A DNA stretch of 64,000 nt from Commensalibacter melissae (lineage in GTDB: Bacteria > Pseudomonadota > Alphaproteobacteria > Acetobacterales > Acetobacteraceae), in NCBI RefSeq assembly GCF_003691365.1, contig NZ_CP033087.1, positions 1,894,001 through 1,958,000 of the forward strand, in the 5' to 3' direction. Each line of letters opens with the position of its first letter. Within the stretch, counting starts at the first letter, position 1. Below, piece by piece: positions 54,850 to 64,000 of the stretch. The translations under genes and the position numbers were made by a program. The notes under the pieces were generated by a model. That model searched no databases. It was not told the origin of the DNA and saw nothing but the letters and a program-made list of their open reading frames with translations.

Positions 54850-56343
54850 GTGCATACCTCTTCTGTAACCATCCATCCTTTCAGGGAGAAAAATAGAGCT
54901 TTCTCCGTTGTCCTTTTCATCGAATTATGGGAGCGCTTTGGCTATTACGGTATGCTAAGCATTTTAGTGCTGTTCCTCATTAACAGAATGCATTTCAATG
55001 ATCAGAACGCCAATCTTCTAATCGGTGCATTTTCAGCGATGACTTATGCCGCACCAGTACTTGGGGGATGGATTGGCGATAAAATCATTGGAAACAGAAG
55101 AGCGATGCTTTATGGCAGCATAATTCTTGCAATGGGCTATCTTTTATTGGCAGAGGCAACCCATGATACAGCCATTCTATATCTTACCATGGCTGTCATC
55201 AGTACAGGAAACGGTCTTTTTAAACCCAATGCGGCAACGCTGGTTCGACGCATTTATGATCAAAACGATGATCAACTGGACATTGCCTTTACCCTTTATT
55301 ATATGGCAGTCAATGTTGGCTCGACCGTTTCCATGCTTCTCTGTCCAATTCTTAAAGACCATTATGGATGGTCCGCTGCCTTCATCACCTGTTTTATAGG
55401 ACTTGTCCTTGGCATTCTCAATTATTTTGCCACACATAAAAGATTAAATCCCTATTTGCCCAAGAAAGATCAGGATCCATTATCCTGGCCGGTTCAAGGT
55501 CTGATTTTTCTAGGGATTGTCACCTTTATTTCCGGAATGACCTTTCTGATTCAATCGGCAACCTTGATTGCTGCATGTATGTGGGCTGCGGCTATACTGA
55601 TCTTTCTTTTATGGATCATCATGTATTACAGGATTGATTCATCAAATCGTTATGGTCTAAAAATAATGTATATCCTAACTCTGGAAGGAATGCTTTACTT
55701 TATTTTCTATCAACAAATGTCAACATCTTTGACCTTGTTCGCGCAACGGAATATAAATCCCGCTTTTTATATCGGATCATATCATCTTTTCAATTGGTCT
55801 TCGGGACAGTTTCAGGCGCTCAATCCCATTGCGATTATCATTCTCAGCCCCATTCTGGCAAAACTATATGACTATATAAACAGGCAATCATATGATATTT
55901 CCATTGCCACAAAATTCATTACCGGTTTCAGTTTTGTCGCCTTCGCCTTTGGTATTTGGTGGTTTGCCTGTTTTAGAAGCACAACTCCACAATTATCCTC
56001 CTGGGTTATGATATATGGTTATTTTTTCCTTTCTCTGGGAGAACTTTTAACCAGTGGTCTCGGTTTGGCGGTCATTGCCCGCTATGTCCCGGCATCCATG
56101 AATGGGTTTATGACCGGATCTTATTTCATGGCTTCAGGTATCTCCCTTTACATAGGCAGTAAAATCGCAAATCTTGCAGCCTCAAAAAATATCAATACAG
56201 CAACTGACCATCTTACACTTCAATTATATCAAAATTTATTTTTAAATCTTTTTATCGCTGCCATTATTGTCTTGATTTTGCTGGTTGTTTTATATCCCCT
56301 TATTCAAAAATGGGATCGTAATTTTAAAACCAATCAAATATGA
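54850..56343 (+). CDS. POT family proton-dependent oligopeptide transporter
   Basis: This inner-membrane symporter imports di- and tripeptides with protons. The hallmark ExxERFxYYG is present as ELWERFGYYG (residues 25-34), and GGWIGDKIIGNRRAM follows the second helix. Length 497 and about 14 helices fit the Dtp/YdgR group. The start is GTG 54850; an ATG overlapping it is out of frame and closes after six codons. Confidence 0.93.
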   Translation: MHTSSVTIHPFREKNRAFSVVLFIELWERFGYYGMLSILVLFLINRMHFNDQNANLLIGAFSAMTYAAPVLGGWIGDKIIGNRRAMLYGSIILAMGYLLLAEATHDTAILYLTMAVISTGNGLFKPNAATLVRRIYDQNDDQLDIAFTLYYMAVNVGSTVSMLLCPILKDHYGWSAAFITCFIGLVLGILNYFATHKRLNPYLPKKDQDPLSWPVQGLIFLGIVTFISGMTFLIQSATLIAACMWAAAILIFLLWIIMYYRIDSSNRYGLKIMYILTLEGMLYFIFYQQMSTSLTLFAQRNINPAFYIGSYHLFNWSSGQFQALNPIAIIILSPILAKLYDYINRQSYDISIATKFITGFSFVAFAFGIWWFACFRSTTPQLSSWVMIYGYFFLSLGELLTSGLGLAVIARYVPASMNGFMTGSYFMASGISLYIGSKIANLAASKNINTATDHLTLQLYQNLFLNLFIAAIIVLILLVVLYPLIQKWDRNFKTNQI

Positions 56344-56352
56344 AATGAGATT

Positions 56353-57714
56353 TCATTGATACGAAACCATGTTTATTTTAATATTACGCAAGACATAAAA
56401 AGCGCATAAAACCGCAAAAAATCCAAAAGGCATAACCCCAATTGCCTGACCAACCAATATTCCTTTCGGGCCATAGGTTGCACCAAACCAGACAAAGGGA
56501 ATTGTCCCCAACGTGGCTCTACCCCAATTAAACAGGGTCGACAATAAGGGATATCCCAAATTGTTAAAAGCCGTATTGGAAACAAATAACATCCCCAAAA
56601 ATAAATTGCTTAAAATAACCCAGTGACAAAATAACCGCATCAGTTCAATACCTGCCGCCTTTAACGCAAACATTTTGACGATCCATTCCTCTCCAACAAA
56701 AAAAAGGATCCATGCACATAAAACACATAAACATACCAATTTTAGCGAGACCATCAAAGTTTCACACATCCGATCCCTAAACCCGGCACCAAAGTTTTGC
56801 GAAATAATCGGCCCCACCGAACCTGTCAAAGCAAATACAAACGCAAATGCTACAGGAACGATACGATCAATCGCGGTTTGTCCCGCAATTGCATCGCTTC
56901 CAAAAGATGCCATTGTTTTGATAACAAAAGTGTTTCCTGCTGGTGTCGCTAGATTGGTTAAAATCGCAGGAAATGCAATTACAAAAACAGGATAAGAATC
57001 AGAAAAGATCTTTTTCCAAACTGGCTTATGAATTAATTGATACTTCCTCAAACTATAAAAACCAAAAACGGCAACAGCCGCTCGTGAAAAAACGGTACTT
57101 ACTGCCGCTCCTTCCAATCCCCAACCAAAATATAAAATGAACAAAGGATCCAAAACCGCCGTAACCAGGGCTCCTGCAATTGTGATATACATGGATCCTT
57201 TTGCATCACCCACCGCCCTTAACAATCCAGACAATGCCATTCCCAACCCTATAAAACATAAAAAAGGGGAAGTAATAGCTATAAACTGACCGGCTTGTTC
57301 AAGCACTAAATCCTGTGCCCCTAACAAAGATAAAACTGGATATCGGAAAACCATGATCGCAATACCAATTACAATCATAATTACCGTCATCAATAATAAA
57401 AACGAATTTATAATCTGACCTGCCAAATCATGTTTTTTGGCCCCAATCAGCCGTGCAGTCACGACCGTGATTCCAATAGACATACCAATACAGATCGCCA
57501 CCTGCAAAAAGTTAATTACATTGGCAAAACCAATAGCTGCTGTGTAACGTGTATCCCCCAATCTGGAAATATAAAAAAGATTCAGAAAATCAACCAGAAA
57601 AACAGCCATTAACCCAATTGTGCCGGTTCCGGCCATAACGATCACATGCCGCATAATAGACCCTTCACAAAAACGGGGTTTATGTATTGATGGATCTTTG
57701 GCAGAAATTATCAT
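56353..57714 (-). CDS. MATE family efflux transporter
   Basis: The 453-residue, 12-helix protein has the paired MATE domains; the first starts MAGTGTIGLMAVFLVDFLNLFYISRLGD. These antiporters expel cationic drugs or metabolites using Na+ or H+ gradients. The substrate is unknown. It converges with the POT gene, with 9 bases between stops and a 7-bp hairpin (56340-56356) across them. Confidence 0.9.
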   Translation of the reverse strand: MIISAKDPSIHKPRFCEGSIMRHVIVMAGTGTIGLMAVFLVDFLNLFYISRLGDTRYTAAIGFANVINFLQVAICIGMSIGITVVTARLIGAKKHDLAGQIINSFLLLMTVIMIVIGIAIMVFRYPVLSLLGAQDLVLEQAGQFIAITSPFLCFIGLGMALSGLLRAVGDAKGSMYITIAGALVTAVLDPLFILYFGWGLEGAAVSTVFSRAAVAVFGFYSLRKYQLIHKPVWKKIFSDSYPVFVIAFPAILTNLATPAGNTFVIKTMASFGSDAIAGQTAIDRIVPVAFAFVFALTGSVGPIISQNFGAGFRDRMCETLMVSLKLVCLCVLCAWILFFVGEEWIVKMFALKAAGIELMRLFCHWVILSNLFLGMLFVSNTAFNNLGYPLLSTLFNWGRATLGTIPFVWFGATYGPKGILVGQAIGVMPFGFFAVLCAFYVLRNIKINMVSYQ

Positions 57715-57785
57715 AATAAATCACGGTCTTAATTTTAAAGAAATAATAGAAACTTTTACACACAGATCATTGATTCATAAATCTT

Positions 57786-58592
57786 TTATTTATGACGATC
57801 CTGTTCCTGAAGATAAGGCAAATAGATTTTTTCCAAAAAAGAAACAGGAAACAAATCAAGGATTCTTGCGATAATGGCAAGCCAAACTGGAAAAATAACA
57901 CGCCTCTTTCGCCCTTCTATCCCTTCCAATATCAATTGTGCCGCCTTATCCGCCGATATTTTCCCTGGCATATAAAATTTGTTTTTTTGTGTCATCGGTG
58001 TTTCAACAAAACCACAACAAACACTCGTTAACTGAATTCTGCATTTTTTCCACCAACCCATACCACTCGCCACCATAAACCGATCCACAGCCGCTTTTGA
58101 CGCACAATAAGATGGAGCCCAGGCCGAAGTGAAAAAGCTTGCAATTGAGGCAATAGCAGCTATTCTTCCTCGTATATGTTCTGAATTGCATTCCTGTCTT
58201 TGCATCACCTCAATTGCGGGAAGAACTGTATTGAGGACACCATTCATATTGGTCTGCATGATTTTATAGCACTGTGCAATTGGTTCTGGAATAACATGCG
58301 CATGGGTCTCAACATGGGGAACGAAAGAAATTCCTGCACAAGCCAATACAAGATCAAGCTGTCCAACAGATTTAATCCATTTATCCATTTCCTGATGATT
58401 GCAGACATCAATAATTTTCGTATGAACATTGGCACCCAGTTGACAACATTTTTCAGCCAATACTACCAAAGCATCCGAACGCCGGCCTGATAAATGCAAT
58501 GTGACCCCCGGTTTGGCAAGCCGAATAGCCAAGGCATACCCAATACCTGATGATGCCCCCGTGATTAGAACTGATCGTAATTTCATATACAT
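57786..58592 (-). CDS. Short-chain dehydrogenase/reductase
   Basis: The 268-residue NAD(P)-dependent oxidoreductase has the Rossmann motif TGASSGIG (residues 11-18), the structural NAG replaced by ACAGIS, and the catalytic YCASK with an upstream Ser (IASIASF). The extended hydrophobic C-terminus (WLAIIARILDLFPVSFLEKI) suggests membrane association. The substrate is unknown. MKLRS at 58586 is an alternative start. Confidence 0.9.
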   Translation of the reverse strand: MYMKLRSVLITGASSGIGYALAIRLAKPGVTLHLSGRRSDALVVLAEKCCQLGANVHTKIIDVCNHQEMDKWIKSVGQLDLVLACAGISFVPHVETHAHVIPEPIAQCYKIMQTNMNGVLNTVLPAIEVMQRQECNSEHIRGRIAAIASIASFFTSAWAPSYCASKAAVDRFMVASGMGWWKKCRIQLTSVCCGFVETPMTQKNKFYMPGKISADKAAQLILEGIEGRKRRVIFPVWLAIIARILDLFPVSFLEKIYLPYLQEQDRHK

Positions 58593-58653
58593 ATATTGTT
58601 TACTTTTCTGTTATAAGCTTGAATAATTACTGCTTATCAAGGAATATCAAGGT

Positions 58654-59310
58654 ATGTCTGAATCTAAAGCCAAATCAACATCAACTCCAAGAAAAAGAGG
58701 AATCTGTTTTGTTCTTTCCGCTCCTTCTGGTGCTGGAAAATCAACAATTGCCAATGCTCTCCGGGCGACTCAACCCAATTTGTTTCCTTCGATCTCAGTA
58801 ACAACCCGTGACCCTCGACCCGGTGAGGAACACGGTGTTCATTATCATTTTATCAGTCAAGAAGAATTTGAAAAACAAGCAGAAAATGATGAGTTACTGG
58901 AATGGGCAACCGTCTTTGGTCGAGGTTATGGTACACCCAGGGCTCCGGTCGAAAAACTATTGTCGGAAGGCAAAGACCTTATCTTTGACATAGATTGGCA
59001 AGGACATCAACAGATTCGTAAGGCTTTACCCCATGATGTTGTAGGTGTCTTTATCTTGCCCCCCTCACTTAATGAACTAAAAAATCGCCTTCAACTGAGA
59101 GGGTCAGACCATATTGACGAAATTAACAATAGAATGAACAAGGCAATGGATGAAATATCCCATTGGAATGAATTCGATTATGTTATTATTAATCATCAAT
59201 TAAACAAGGCTATTGAAGAAATTGAATCTATTTTAGCCAGCGAACGATTAAAAACAGACAGACAATTATTTTTAGACCCTTTCATTCAAAATTTTCAACA
59301 TGAGCGATAA
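58654..59310 (+). CDS. gmk: Guanylate kinase
   Basis: Gmk phosphorylates GMP to GDP. P-loop SAPSGAGKST (about residues 25-34), the GMP-binding SVTTRDPRPGEEHGVHYHF and the lid region RLQLRGSDHIDEI are all present. The 218 residues include a short N-terminal extension before the P-loop. Its 3' end overlaps hldE by 11 bases. Confidence 0.97.
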   Translation: MSESKAKSTSTPRKRGICFVLSAPSGAGKSTIANALRATQPNLFPSISVTTRDPRPGEEHGVHYHFISQEEFEKQAENDELLEWATVFGRGYGTPRAPVEKLLSEGKDLIFDIDWQGHQQIRKALPHDVVGVFILPPSLNELKNRLQLRGSDHIDEINNRMNKAMDEISHWNEFDYVIINHQLNKAIEEIESILASERLKTDRQLFLDPFIQNFQHER

Positions 59311-60763
59311 TACTAAAATGGATTTTTCAGCCTTAACCATCCTGTGCATAGGCGACATTATGCTGGACCGCTTTATTTACGGAAATGTCCAGCGTATTTC
59401 ACCCGAGGCACCAGTACCTGTTCTTCATTTAAACAGCCAAAAAGAAATGCTGGGCGGTGTTGGAAATGTTGCCAATAATATTTTATCCCTAAATGGTAAG
59501 GCTGTTCTGGTTGGATTAGTCGGAAATGATGAATATGCATTGAAAATAAAAAAAATAATGCGTTCGAAATATATTCCCGAAGATTCCATTATTTCCTCTC
59601 CCTATCGCCCAACTATCTGTAAATCGCGCTTTATCGCTGCAAATCAACAAATCATTCGTGCAGATGAAGAAAGTCTTATTCCCCTTCATTCCGAAGAAAT
59701 CACCCTATTGATTGAAAATATTGAAAAAAATATTTCATCTGTTCAGGCTGTTATCATATCTGATTACGGAAAGGGAGTCTGTCACCCTGAGATTATTCAG
59801 TTTATCACACAAAGGGCCAAGCATTACAGCCTGCCTGTATTTGTTGATCCTAAATCCAGGGATTTTTCCCTTTATAGACATGCAACCTGTATCACACCCA
59901 ATATTGCTGAAGCAAGCCAGGCCGTGCAGATGTCCCTGAAAACTGATACCGATTTTGAAAAGGCAGGACAGGAACTCTTAGATATCACCCAGGGACAAGC
60001 CATTCTGATCACGCGATCAGAAAAGGGAATGACATTAGTTGAAAAAAACAGAAACACCCAACATATACCCTCCCGAGCTAGGGAGGTATTTGATGTTTCT
60101 GGCGCGGGCGATACAGTTATTGCAACCTTGGCATTGGGGGTCGCCTCGGGATTATGCATAAAGGAATCAATGCATATTGCAAATGCAGCTGCTGGTGTCG
60201 TAATCGGAAAAGCGGGAACCTCCACCGCCACCATTGCAGAAGTTAAAAATGAACTGAAAGCACAATCCTCAGAAGAGACTTTTCCTCTTGTTACACCTGA
60301 ACTGATTTCACTGAATGATTTGACCCTTCAAGTCAATAAATGGAAAAAACAGAGGCTTACTATTGGTTTTACCAATGGATGTTTTGACATCCTCCATACA
60401 GGTCATATATCGCTTTTGCAATCAGCACGCACACAATGTGACCGGCTTATCGTTGCACTGAATTCAGATACAAGTATTCAACGTTTAAAAGGACCCAAAA
60501 GACCTATTAATCCGTTAAAAGAACGCGCCAGACTCATTTCTGCCATACGGTATGTCGATGCCGTTGTTGCCTTTGACGACGATACCCCCCTTAATCTTAT
60601 TCAACATATAAAACCTGATATTCTAATCAAAGGGGCAGATTATATTGGAAAAGAAGTTGTTGGACAGAATATCGTTGAACAATATAACGGCAAAGTTATT
60701 TTGACAGAATTGCAGAAAGGTTTTTCAACCACCAATATTATTGATAAAATAAAACATTTATAA
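59300..60763 (+). CDS. hldE: Bifunctional heptose-7-phosphate kinase / heptose-1-phosphate adenylyltransferase HldE
   Basis: HldE makes ADP-heptose for the lipopolysaccharide core. The N-terminal PfkB-type kinase domain (about 1-320) has IGDIMLDRFIYGNVQRISPEAP and the anion-hole motif DVSGAGDTV. The C-terminal nucleotidyltransferase (about 345-487) has GCFDILHTGHISLL. Length 487 is that of the fused enzyme. ATG 59318 is a possible internal start. Confidence 0.96.
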   Translation: MSDNTKMDFSALTILCIGDIMLDRFIYGNVQRISPEAPVPVLHLNSQKEMLGGVGNVANNILSLNGKAVLVGLVGNDEYALKIKKIMRSKYIPEDSIISSPYRPTICKSRFIAANQQIIRADEESLIPLHSEEITLLIENIEKNISSVQAVIISDYGKGVCHPEIIQFITQRAKHYSLPVFVDPKSRDFSLYRHATCITPNIAEASQAVQMSLKTDTDFEKAGQELLDITQGQAILITRSEKGMTLVEKNRNTQHIPSRAREVFDVSGAGDTVIATLALGVASGLCIKESMHIANAAAGVVIGKAGTSTATIAEVKNELKAQSSEETFPLVTPELISLNDLTLQVNKWKKQRLTIGFTNGCFDILHTGHISLLQSARTQCDRLIVALNSDTSIQRLKGPKRPINPLKERARLISAIRYVDAVVAFDDDTPLNLIQHIKPDILIKGADYIGKEVVGQNIVEQYNGKVILTELQKGFSTTNIIDKIKHL

Positions 60764-60797
60764 ATCAATGTAATTTGAGTCTAAAAAGTCAAGTATT

Positions 60798-62009
60798 ATG
60801 CCTATCTCCCAAAATATAACCCGATACTATATCCTCTTTACTTCCTGGTTATTTGATAAGGCCTTACCATATTGGGGAACAATAGGATGTGATGGAACCG
60901 CAGAAAACCCTTTTCTCTACGGAGTTCATGAACAACTAAAGCTTGATGGACAACCTGATTTTCCTGGATACAAACGAATGCGTGTTCAGGCACGTCAACT
61001 TTATACCTTTAGTCAAGCAGGACTTTTGGGATGGACAAAGGGCAACATAATTGCTGAAAGAATATATGTTTTTATGCAAAATGCTCTTCAAGGTGAGGGA
61101 CATTGGGCAAAATCCCTAACACGAAATGGAAAGATTCTTGATAAAGCTTCTGATTTATATGATCTAGCCTTTATCATTTTCTCTCTGGCCTGGTATGGAA
61201 AATTAAGTAATAATCCCAGACCCATTCAACAGGCCCGCCAGACCATACAATGGATCCTGCAATTTATGGCTTATCCTGAGGGTGGTTTTAAAAATATTCT
61301 CCCCTTGACTGCCGGATATCGTCAACAAAACCCGCATATGCATCTTCTGGAAGCAACGCTGGCCTTGTTCGAAGTTACCCAAAATGAACGAGATCTTCTT
61401 TTAGCCCACAAACTTATTTCTCTATTTAAAAATCATTTTTTTGATCATCAAGCTGGTGTTTTAGGTGAATATTATACTGAAGGGTGGTTTAATGCTCCTT
61501 GCATGGCTCGGGAAAGTATCGAGCCGGGACATCAATATGAATGGATTTGGCTACTTTACGAATATCAACGCTTGACTGGAATCAGTTATAAAAAAGAAAT
61601 TGACCGTCTATTTCTTTTTAACCGTTTACATGCCATTGATCAAAAAACCGGACTCGTTGCGGATAAAGTAAGAAGAGACGGGACGCTAACCCATAAATCT
61701 GCCCGATTATGGGTTCAGACAGAAGCTTTACGGGCGACAATTCATAATCAAGATGAAACGAATTGCCACCATCTTGTCCAAATTCTTCATAACTTATTAT
61801 ATCGTTATTTTACCCACTGCCCGTCAGGCACATGGCAAGATCAATTAGATGATCACTATCATTATAGAAACGATAAAATTCCAACCAGTTCATTTTATCA
61901 TATCATGAGTGCCTATATACAACTTCATAAAACAATCAACTTATCCACATTATCCACAGATTTCCCCACAATTAACAACCCCATTAATCAACAAAAAGTG
62001 ATACAATAA
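60798..62009 (+). CDS. AGE family epimerase/isomerase
   Basis: The 403-residue protein belongs to the N-acylglucosamine 2-epimerase / mannose-isomerase (alpha/alpha barrel) group. Conserved active-site segments are RQLYTFSQA, NPHMHLLEA and ESIEPGHQYEWIWLL, carrying the catalytic histidines. The exact sugar is uncertain; next to hldE it may serve envelope sugar metabolism. Its last codons contain two DnaA 9-mers ahead of dnaB. Confidence 0.85.
   Translation: MPISQNITRYYILFTSWLFDKALPYWGTIGCDGTAENPFLYGVHEQLKLDGQPDFPGYKRMRVQARQLYTFSQAGLLGWTKGNIIAERIYVFMQNALQGEGHWAKSLTRNGKILDKASDLYDLAFIIFSLAWYGKLSNNPRPIQQARQTIQWILQFMAYPEGGFKNILPLTAGYRQQNPHMHLLEATLALFEVTQNERDLLLAHKLISLFKNHFFDHQAGVLGEYYTEGWFNAPCMARESIEPGHQYEWIWLLYEYQRLTGISYKKEIDRLFLFNRLHAIDQKTGLVADKVRRDGTLTHKSARLWVQTEALRATIHNQDETNCHHLVQILHNLLYRYFTHCPSGTWQDQLDDHYHYRNDKIPTSSFYHIMSAYIQLHKTINLSTLSTDFPTINNPINQQKVIQ
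61941..61958 (+). promoter_or_regulatory. Two adjacent perfect DnaA boxes upstream of dnaB
   Basis: TTATCCACA occurs twice in direct tandem (61941-61949 and 61950-61958). A degenerate third copy, TTCCCCACA, is at 61962-61970. They lie 56 bases before the dnaB start, inside the last codons of the epimerase gene, and AT-rich DNA follows. Confidence 0.7.
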
Positions 62010-62013
62010 AAAC

Positions 62014-63519
62014 GTGAGTAATAAAGAATCCAGTTCTAATAAATCATCTTTGTTGGAAATGTCTCAAAGACTGCCTCCAACCAATATTCAAGCAGAACAG
62101 GCATTGCTTGGTGCTTTACTGACCAACAATAAAGCTTATGATAAAATCGCCGATTTTTTGATTGGTGAACATTTTTCAGATCCCATCAATAAAGAAATCT
62201 ACGATGCTATTGTAAAGCGTATTGAAGCCGGTCAAATAGCGGATGCCGTTACTTTGAAAGCTGAGTTTGAACATTCGGGAAAATTAGATCAGGTTGGCGG
62301 AGTAGCTTATCTAGGACAATTATTACAATCCATGGTGGGAATTATTAATGCCAAGGATTATGGTAAAATTATTCATGATGCCTGGATAAGAAGACAGTTA
62401 ATTGATATTGGCGAGGATATTGTCAACGAAGCTTTTCAATCAAATACTGAAATAAATGGCACTGATCAGATTTCTTTAGGCGAAGAAAAGCTTTTCCAGC
62501 TTGCCACGCATAAAGGGCAAGAGGGTGGTTTCGTCACCTTTGAAAATGCATTAACAGAAGCCATTACAATTGCTGAAAAGGCTTTTACAAACAGTAGCGG
62601 AATCGCCGGACTCACGACAGGATTACGTGACTTGGACAAAAGAACTGGGGGATTGCATCCTTCTGACTTAATTATTCTGGCTGGTCGACCTGCCATGGGG
62701 AAAACTGCCCTGGCAACTAAAATCGCTTTTAATGCGGCACGCAATCTTTTACAAGAATCACAAATTCAATCGGATACAAATCATCATAAAATAGGAACTG
62801 TTGCCATTTTTTCTTTGGAAATGTCTTCTGAACAATTGGCCACCCGTTTACTTTCCGAGGAATCACGTGTTTCAAGTGAACGCATCCGTCGTGGAGAAAT
62901 TGGACAAAGGGAATTTGATCGCTTTGTTCAAGTCAGCCGAGAATTATCACAGCTTCCTCTCTACATTGATGATACACCTGCAATCAGTCTATCCGTCATG
63001 CGAACACGCTGCCGAAGATTATCTCGAACAAAAGGGTTGCGATTGGTTGTCGTCGACTATTTACAACTGATGCGTCCATCCGTTGGCAGTAAACCTGAAA
63101 GTCGGGTCTTGGAAATTTCACAAATTACCCAAGGATTAAAAGCTCTGGCAAAAGAATTTAATATTCCCGTTATTGCACTTTCACAACTTTCAAGACAGGT
63201 CGAAAGCCGAGAAGATAAACGTCCACAACTTTCAGACCTACGAGAATCTGGCTCAATTGAACAGGATGCAGATAGCGTCATGTTTGTCTATCGTGATGAA
63301 TACTACTTACAGCAACGCATGCCAAAACCAACCACATTTGAAAATGAGGATAAATATCAAATTGCCTTGGAAAAATGGCAAGCAGATATGAATAAGGTTC
63401 ATAATAAAGCAGAACTCATTCTTGAAAAGCAACGTCACGGCCCAACCTGTAAAATTGACCTCTTTTTTGAAGGAGAATTTACACGCTTTACCGATCTTGA
63501 CGAAATTCACGATTATTAA
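62014..63519 (+). CDS. dnaB: Replicative DNA helicase DnaB
   Basis: DnaB is the hexameric 5'-3' helicase of the replication fork. An N-terminal helical domain (PPTNIQAEQALLGALL) precedes a RecA-like domain with Walker A AGRPAMGKTA and Walker B VVVDYLQLM, then LSQLSRQVESREDKRPQLSDLRESG. Length 501 is normal. I use GTG 62014, 4 bases after the epimerase stop; ATG 62059 (MSQRLPP) is an alternative. Neither has a convincing SD. Confidence 0.96.
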   Translation: MSNKESSSNKSSLLEMSQRLPPTNIQAEQALLGALLTNNKAYDKIADFLIGEHFSDPINKEIYDAIVKRIEAGQIADAVTLKAEFEHSGKLDQVGGVAYLGQLLQSMVGIINAKDYGKIIHDAWIRRQLIDIGEDIVNEAFQSNTEINGTDQISLGEEKLFQLATHKGQEGGFVTFENALTEAITIAEKAFTNSSGIAGLTTGLRDLDKRTGGLHPSDLIILAGRPAMGKTALATKIAFNAARNLLQESQIQSDTNHHKIGTVAIFSLEMSSEQLATRLLSEESRVSSERIRRGEIGQREFDRFVQVSRELSQLPLYIDDTPAISLSVMRTRCRRLSRTKGLRLVVVDYLQLMRPSVGSKPESRVLEISQITQGLKALAKEFNIPVIALSQLSRQVESREDKRPQLSDLRESGSIEQDADSVMFVYRDEYYLQQRMPKPTTFENEDKYQIALEKWQADMNKVHNKAELILEKQRHGPTCKIDLFFEGEFTRFTDLDEIHDY

Positions 63520-63548
63520 TTCAATAAAAATTAACAAAACCATTCATG

Positions 63549-64000
63549 TTAATGGCTGTTAACATCCCCCTGAATCAAGGGAACCTGCGTGACTTTTTGA
63601 GGGGTAAGGGTTACAATCCGATAAATAATGCCATTCCCTTCCCCAGCGACACCACTTAAATCTGATTCTTGATTGTAAGAAGAATAGTCTTCATCATTTT
63701 TAACCACAGGAATATTCATTACAAAAATCCATTTTCCTGCCGGCAAATAGGCAATGTGAAAATCACCTTCTTGATCACAAGTTACGGAAAAACGGTATTG
63801 AACAGACTGTGGATTTAAATTCTTGATATTGGTAATACCTCGCATTCTAAACTGCAACTGTTCCATTACATAATCAGAATAGGGATAATAATAGACGGTT
63901 TGTCCTGCACAACTTTTCATCGTACCATCGGATAATCGATAGATACCCATACCTGCGACCGCTGCATTTCCTGTTTTTTTAGACCATTGAACCGAAGCTG
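63549..64000 (-). CDS. Unrecognised protein, N-terminus cut by the window edge
   Basis: The frame is open to the window end, so the internal ATG at 63950 need not be the start. The visible 150 or so residues are tyrosine- and beta-strand-rich (YRLSDGTMKSCAGQTVYYYP). A segment YRFSVTCDQEGDFHIAYLPAGKWIFVMN resembles a carboxypeptidase-regulatory-like beta-sandwich (sequence impression only). It converges with dnaB, 29 bases apart. No function is assigned. Confidence 0.6.
   Translation of the reverse strand, partial: ASVQWSKKTGNAAVAGMGIYRLSDGTMKSCAGQTVYYYPYSDYVMEQLQFRMRGITNIKNLNPQSVQYRFSVTCDQEGDFHIAYLPAGKWIFVMNIPVVKNDEDYSSYNQESDLSGVAGEGNGIIYRIVTLTPQKVTQVPLIQGDVNSH

Overview
The window looks like chromosome from a low-GC acetic acid bacterium (Acetobacteraceae, Alphaproteobacteria). 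Commensalibacter-like is my best guess, but it is an inference. The evidence is the AT-rich composition, the alphaproteobacterial order rho / mnmE-mnmG-rsmG-parA-parB, the F0-only ATP synthase operon with a b' subunit, the trpB-trpA-accD-folC run and the alginate-export-type porin. I see no transposase, integrase, phage structural gene or CRISPR array.

Region 1 (about 0.7-21.5 kb) is one functional block for nitrate respiration. It holds nearly the whole molybdenum cofactor pathway (moaC | moaD-moaE-mobA-moeA-mog | moaA, with moeB at the far end), a molybdate ABC transporter (modABC) placed directly behind narI, the membrane nitrate reductase operon narK-narG-narH-narJ-narI, and a NarX/NarL two-component system. 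A TonB-dependent receptor sits between narK and narXL. Nitrate would be imported by NarK, reduced on the cytoplasmic side by NarGHI with quinol electrons, and the nitrite exported. No nitrite reductase is present in the window.

Region 2 (21.6-31.5 kb) holds an outer-membrane porin and then the origin-proximal partition block parB, parA, rsmG, mnmG, mnmE. Two perfect 16-bp parS sites lie inside rsmG and mnmE. Next come a small gene with a double-glycine-type leader (a bacteriocin-like precursor), ogt and rho. Region 3 (31.8-41.1 kb) has trpBA-accD-folC, a glycerol operon glpD-glpF-glpK whose first ribosome binding site lies in an 11-bp inverted repeat, and an EamA exporter. Region 4 (41.2-48.4 kb) is a three-gene RND efflux system, divergent from a LexA/CI-like regulator that seems to have lost its protease residues, and a tRNA-Ala.

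Region 5 (48.4-64 kb) holds yggT, a GT39/GT2 glycosyltransferase pair, the F0 operon atpI-B-E-F'-F, a periplasmic protein with an internal duplication, a POT peptide transporter, a MATE exporter, an SDR, gmk, hldE, an AGE-family epimerase and dnaB. Two directly adjacent perfect DnaA 9-mers lie just before dnaB. Both window ends cut genes: a flippase-like C-terminus at the left and an unrecognised protein at the right.

Calls come from reading the sequence and recognising families. No database search was run, and start sites were chosen from ribosome binding sites and family N-termini.
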